Below, piece by piece: positions 4,477 through 5,367 of a stretch of 5,367 nt of DNA. The position numbers and the translations under genes were made by a program. The DNA comes from WHSM01 sp050701635 (GTDB lineage: Bacteria > Actinomycetota > Actinomycetes > Mycobacteriales > Micromonosporaceae), in assembly GCA_050701635.1 (NCBI GenBank), contig JBOGDF010000367.1, positions 1-5,367 of the forward strand, in the 5' to 3' direction. Position 1 is the stretch's first letter, and each line of letters begins with the position of its first letter. The notes beneath the pieces were generated by a model that searched no databases, was not told the origin of the DNA, and was given only the letters and a program-made list of their open reading frames with translations.

Positions 4477-5367
4477 CCAGGCGGCGCAGCAGCGCGTCGG
4501 CGCCGAGCGGGTAGGCACCGTGCCGGCGTACCCCGTCGGCGACCTCCTTGTCGGAGGAGATCACCACCACCGGGCGGCCCGCCGGCTCGGCCCGCACCAG
4601 CCGGCGGATCAGCTCGTCGGCGGTCTCCCCCTTGTGGCTGAACAACACCCGTACGCCGCGTGGCGCCGGCGGCAACCCCACCACCCGCTCGGCGCCGTCG
4701 AAGGCGACCGTCACCTCGGCACCGGTCTGCGCCGCCAGCCCGCCCAGGCCGCTGACCAGGCGCTTGCGCTGCTGCTCCAGGGACAGCTCGCCGTACCCGG
4801 ACTTGGTGACGTTGTAGCCGTCGATCACCAGGTGTGGCTTCGGCAGCGCCAGCAGCTGGTCCAGCCGGGCCGGGTCGTCGGCGCCCAGGCCGCGCGGCTG
4901 GGCAGCCGCCTCGGCACCGGTGTCGGCCGCCACGTCCGCGACGAAGTCGGCGGGCAGCCGCTCGGCCGGCTCCAGCGCCAGCTCGCGGCGCAGCCCGTGC
5001 GCCGCCTGGCCGATCGTCTCCAGCAGCAGCCACAGCCGTACGTCGTCGACCGCCCGGCCTTCCCGGCCGGCGTGCCGGGCGCTCTCCAGCTCCCGCTCGG
5101 CCTCGGCCAGCTTCGCCTTCCAGCGCCGCAGCTCGGCGTCGTGCTGGGTGCCGGCCTGCGCCAACCGGCCCTTCTCGGTGGACAGCAGCTGGGCGGTACG
5201 CCGCTGCTGCTCCTCCGCGTCGCGCAGCGCCCTGGTCAGCTGGCGTACCTGTTCCCGCAGGTCACCGGCCTCCGCCGCGAGGCTCGCCGCGCGTTCCCGG
5301 AGCCGCTCGGTCTCGGTACGCGCCGCGTCCGCCTCGGTACGGCTGCGCTCGGCGTCCGCGCGCGCCC
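4466..5367 (-). CDS. Coiled-coil NYN (YacP-like PIN) domain protein, predicted endoribonuclease (C-terminal 299 residues; start outside window)
   Basis: This is a predicted metal-dependent RNase-like protein. The NYN/YacP domain belongs to the PIN-like nuclease fold; the Bacillus relative YacP (Rae1) is a ribosome-associated mRNA endonuclease. In the visible part, residues about 1-100 are an Arg/Glu/Ala-rich heptad-like helix with no Pro, a probable coiled coil for oligomerisation. A helical linker follows (about 105-170). The NYN domain is at about 178-290: VIDGYNV with Asp182 and Asn185, VAFDGAE with Asp223, GETADELI with Asp250, and VISSDKEVAD with Asp272, the set of acidic residues expected at the active site. 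The protein stops four residues after the ALLRRL helix. A TTG at 5164 could serve as a start, but the same frame stays open and coding-like to the window edge and continues the coiled coil, so the true start lies upstream. Stop at 4466-4468, inside a candidate terminator. RNA target unknown. Confidence 0.9.
   Translation of the reverse strand, partial: ARADAERSRTEADAARTETERLRERAASLAAEAGDLREQVRQLTRALRDAEEQQRRTAQLLSTEKGRLAQAGTQHDAELRRWKAKLAEAERELESARHAGREGRAVDDVRLWLLLETIGQAAHGLRRELALEPAERLPADFVADVAADTGAEAAAQPRGLGADDPARLDQLLALPKPHLVIDGYNVTKSGYGELSLEQQRKRLVSGLGGLAAQTGAEVTVAFDGAERVVGLPPAPRGVRVLFSHKGETADELIRRLVRAEPAGRPVVVISSDKEVADGVRRHGAYPLGADALLRRLDRS

Noticed and set aside
4395..5033. 212-codon minus-strand frame
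   Set aside because: Out-of-frame shadow of the NYN gene: Ala/Gly/Arg-rich, while the NYN frame shows all expected motifs.

Overview
The window is about 70% or more G+C by eye, with strong third-position G/C bias and an obvious excess of GTAC. It carries families typical of actinobacteria: a PimB'-like mannosyltransferase, Holin-X, DUF3618 and a coiled-coil NYN protein. I infer a filamentous actinomycete, most likely Micromonosporaceae (Micromonospora or Salinispora type). The genus is a guess from composition and gene style, not from a search.

All seven supported genes lie on the minus strand and fill nearly the whole window, so transcription runs from right to left. In that order they are: the C-terminal 299 residues of a coiled-coil plus NYN (YacP-like) predicted endoribonuclease (4466-5367, start outside the window); a 114-base spacer with two candidate RNA hairpins; a 66-residue protein with a CX2C-X6-CX2C cluster (4151-4351); a single-span membrane-anchored gluzincin metalloprotease (2657-4117); a seven-span M48/Ste24-like membrane zinc protease (1384-2640); a Holin-X family membrane protein (938-1333); a tiny DUF3618 membrane protein (720-941); and the N-terminal 233 residues of a GT4 mannosyltransferase related to PimB' (1-700, runs off the window). 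No intergenic stretch exceeds 114 bases.

Spacing suggests one transcription unit downstream of the NYN gene. The gaps are 33, 16 and 50 bases, then a 4-base ATGA overlap, then 19 bases. Good Shine-Dalgarno sequences set four of the starts and shorten several of the longest possible reading frames. Five of the six genes after NYN are membrane proteins, or, in the case of the mannosyltransferase, probably a membrane-associated lipid-modifying enzyme. This points to an envelope-maintenance operon, possibly membrane protein quality control alongside phosphatidylinositol mannoside synthesis. That joint role is inference from gene order.

I see no mobile element, CRISPR array, tRNA, rRNA or clear horizontal-transfer signature. 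The least characterised parts are the two neighbouring membrane zinc proteases, the Cys4 mini-protein and the Holin-X/DUF3618 pair. This looks like an ordinary chromosomal region with poorly understood conserved genes, and I did not find a convincing new dedicated system.
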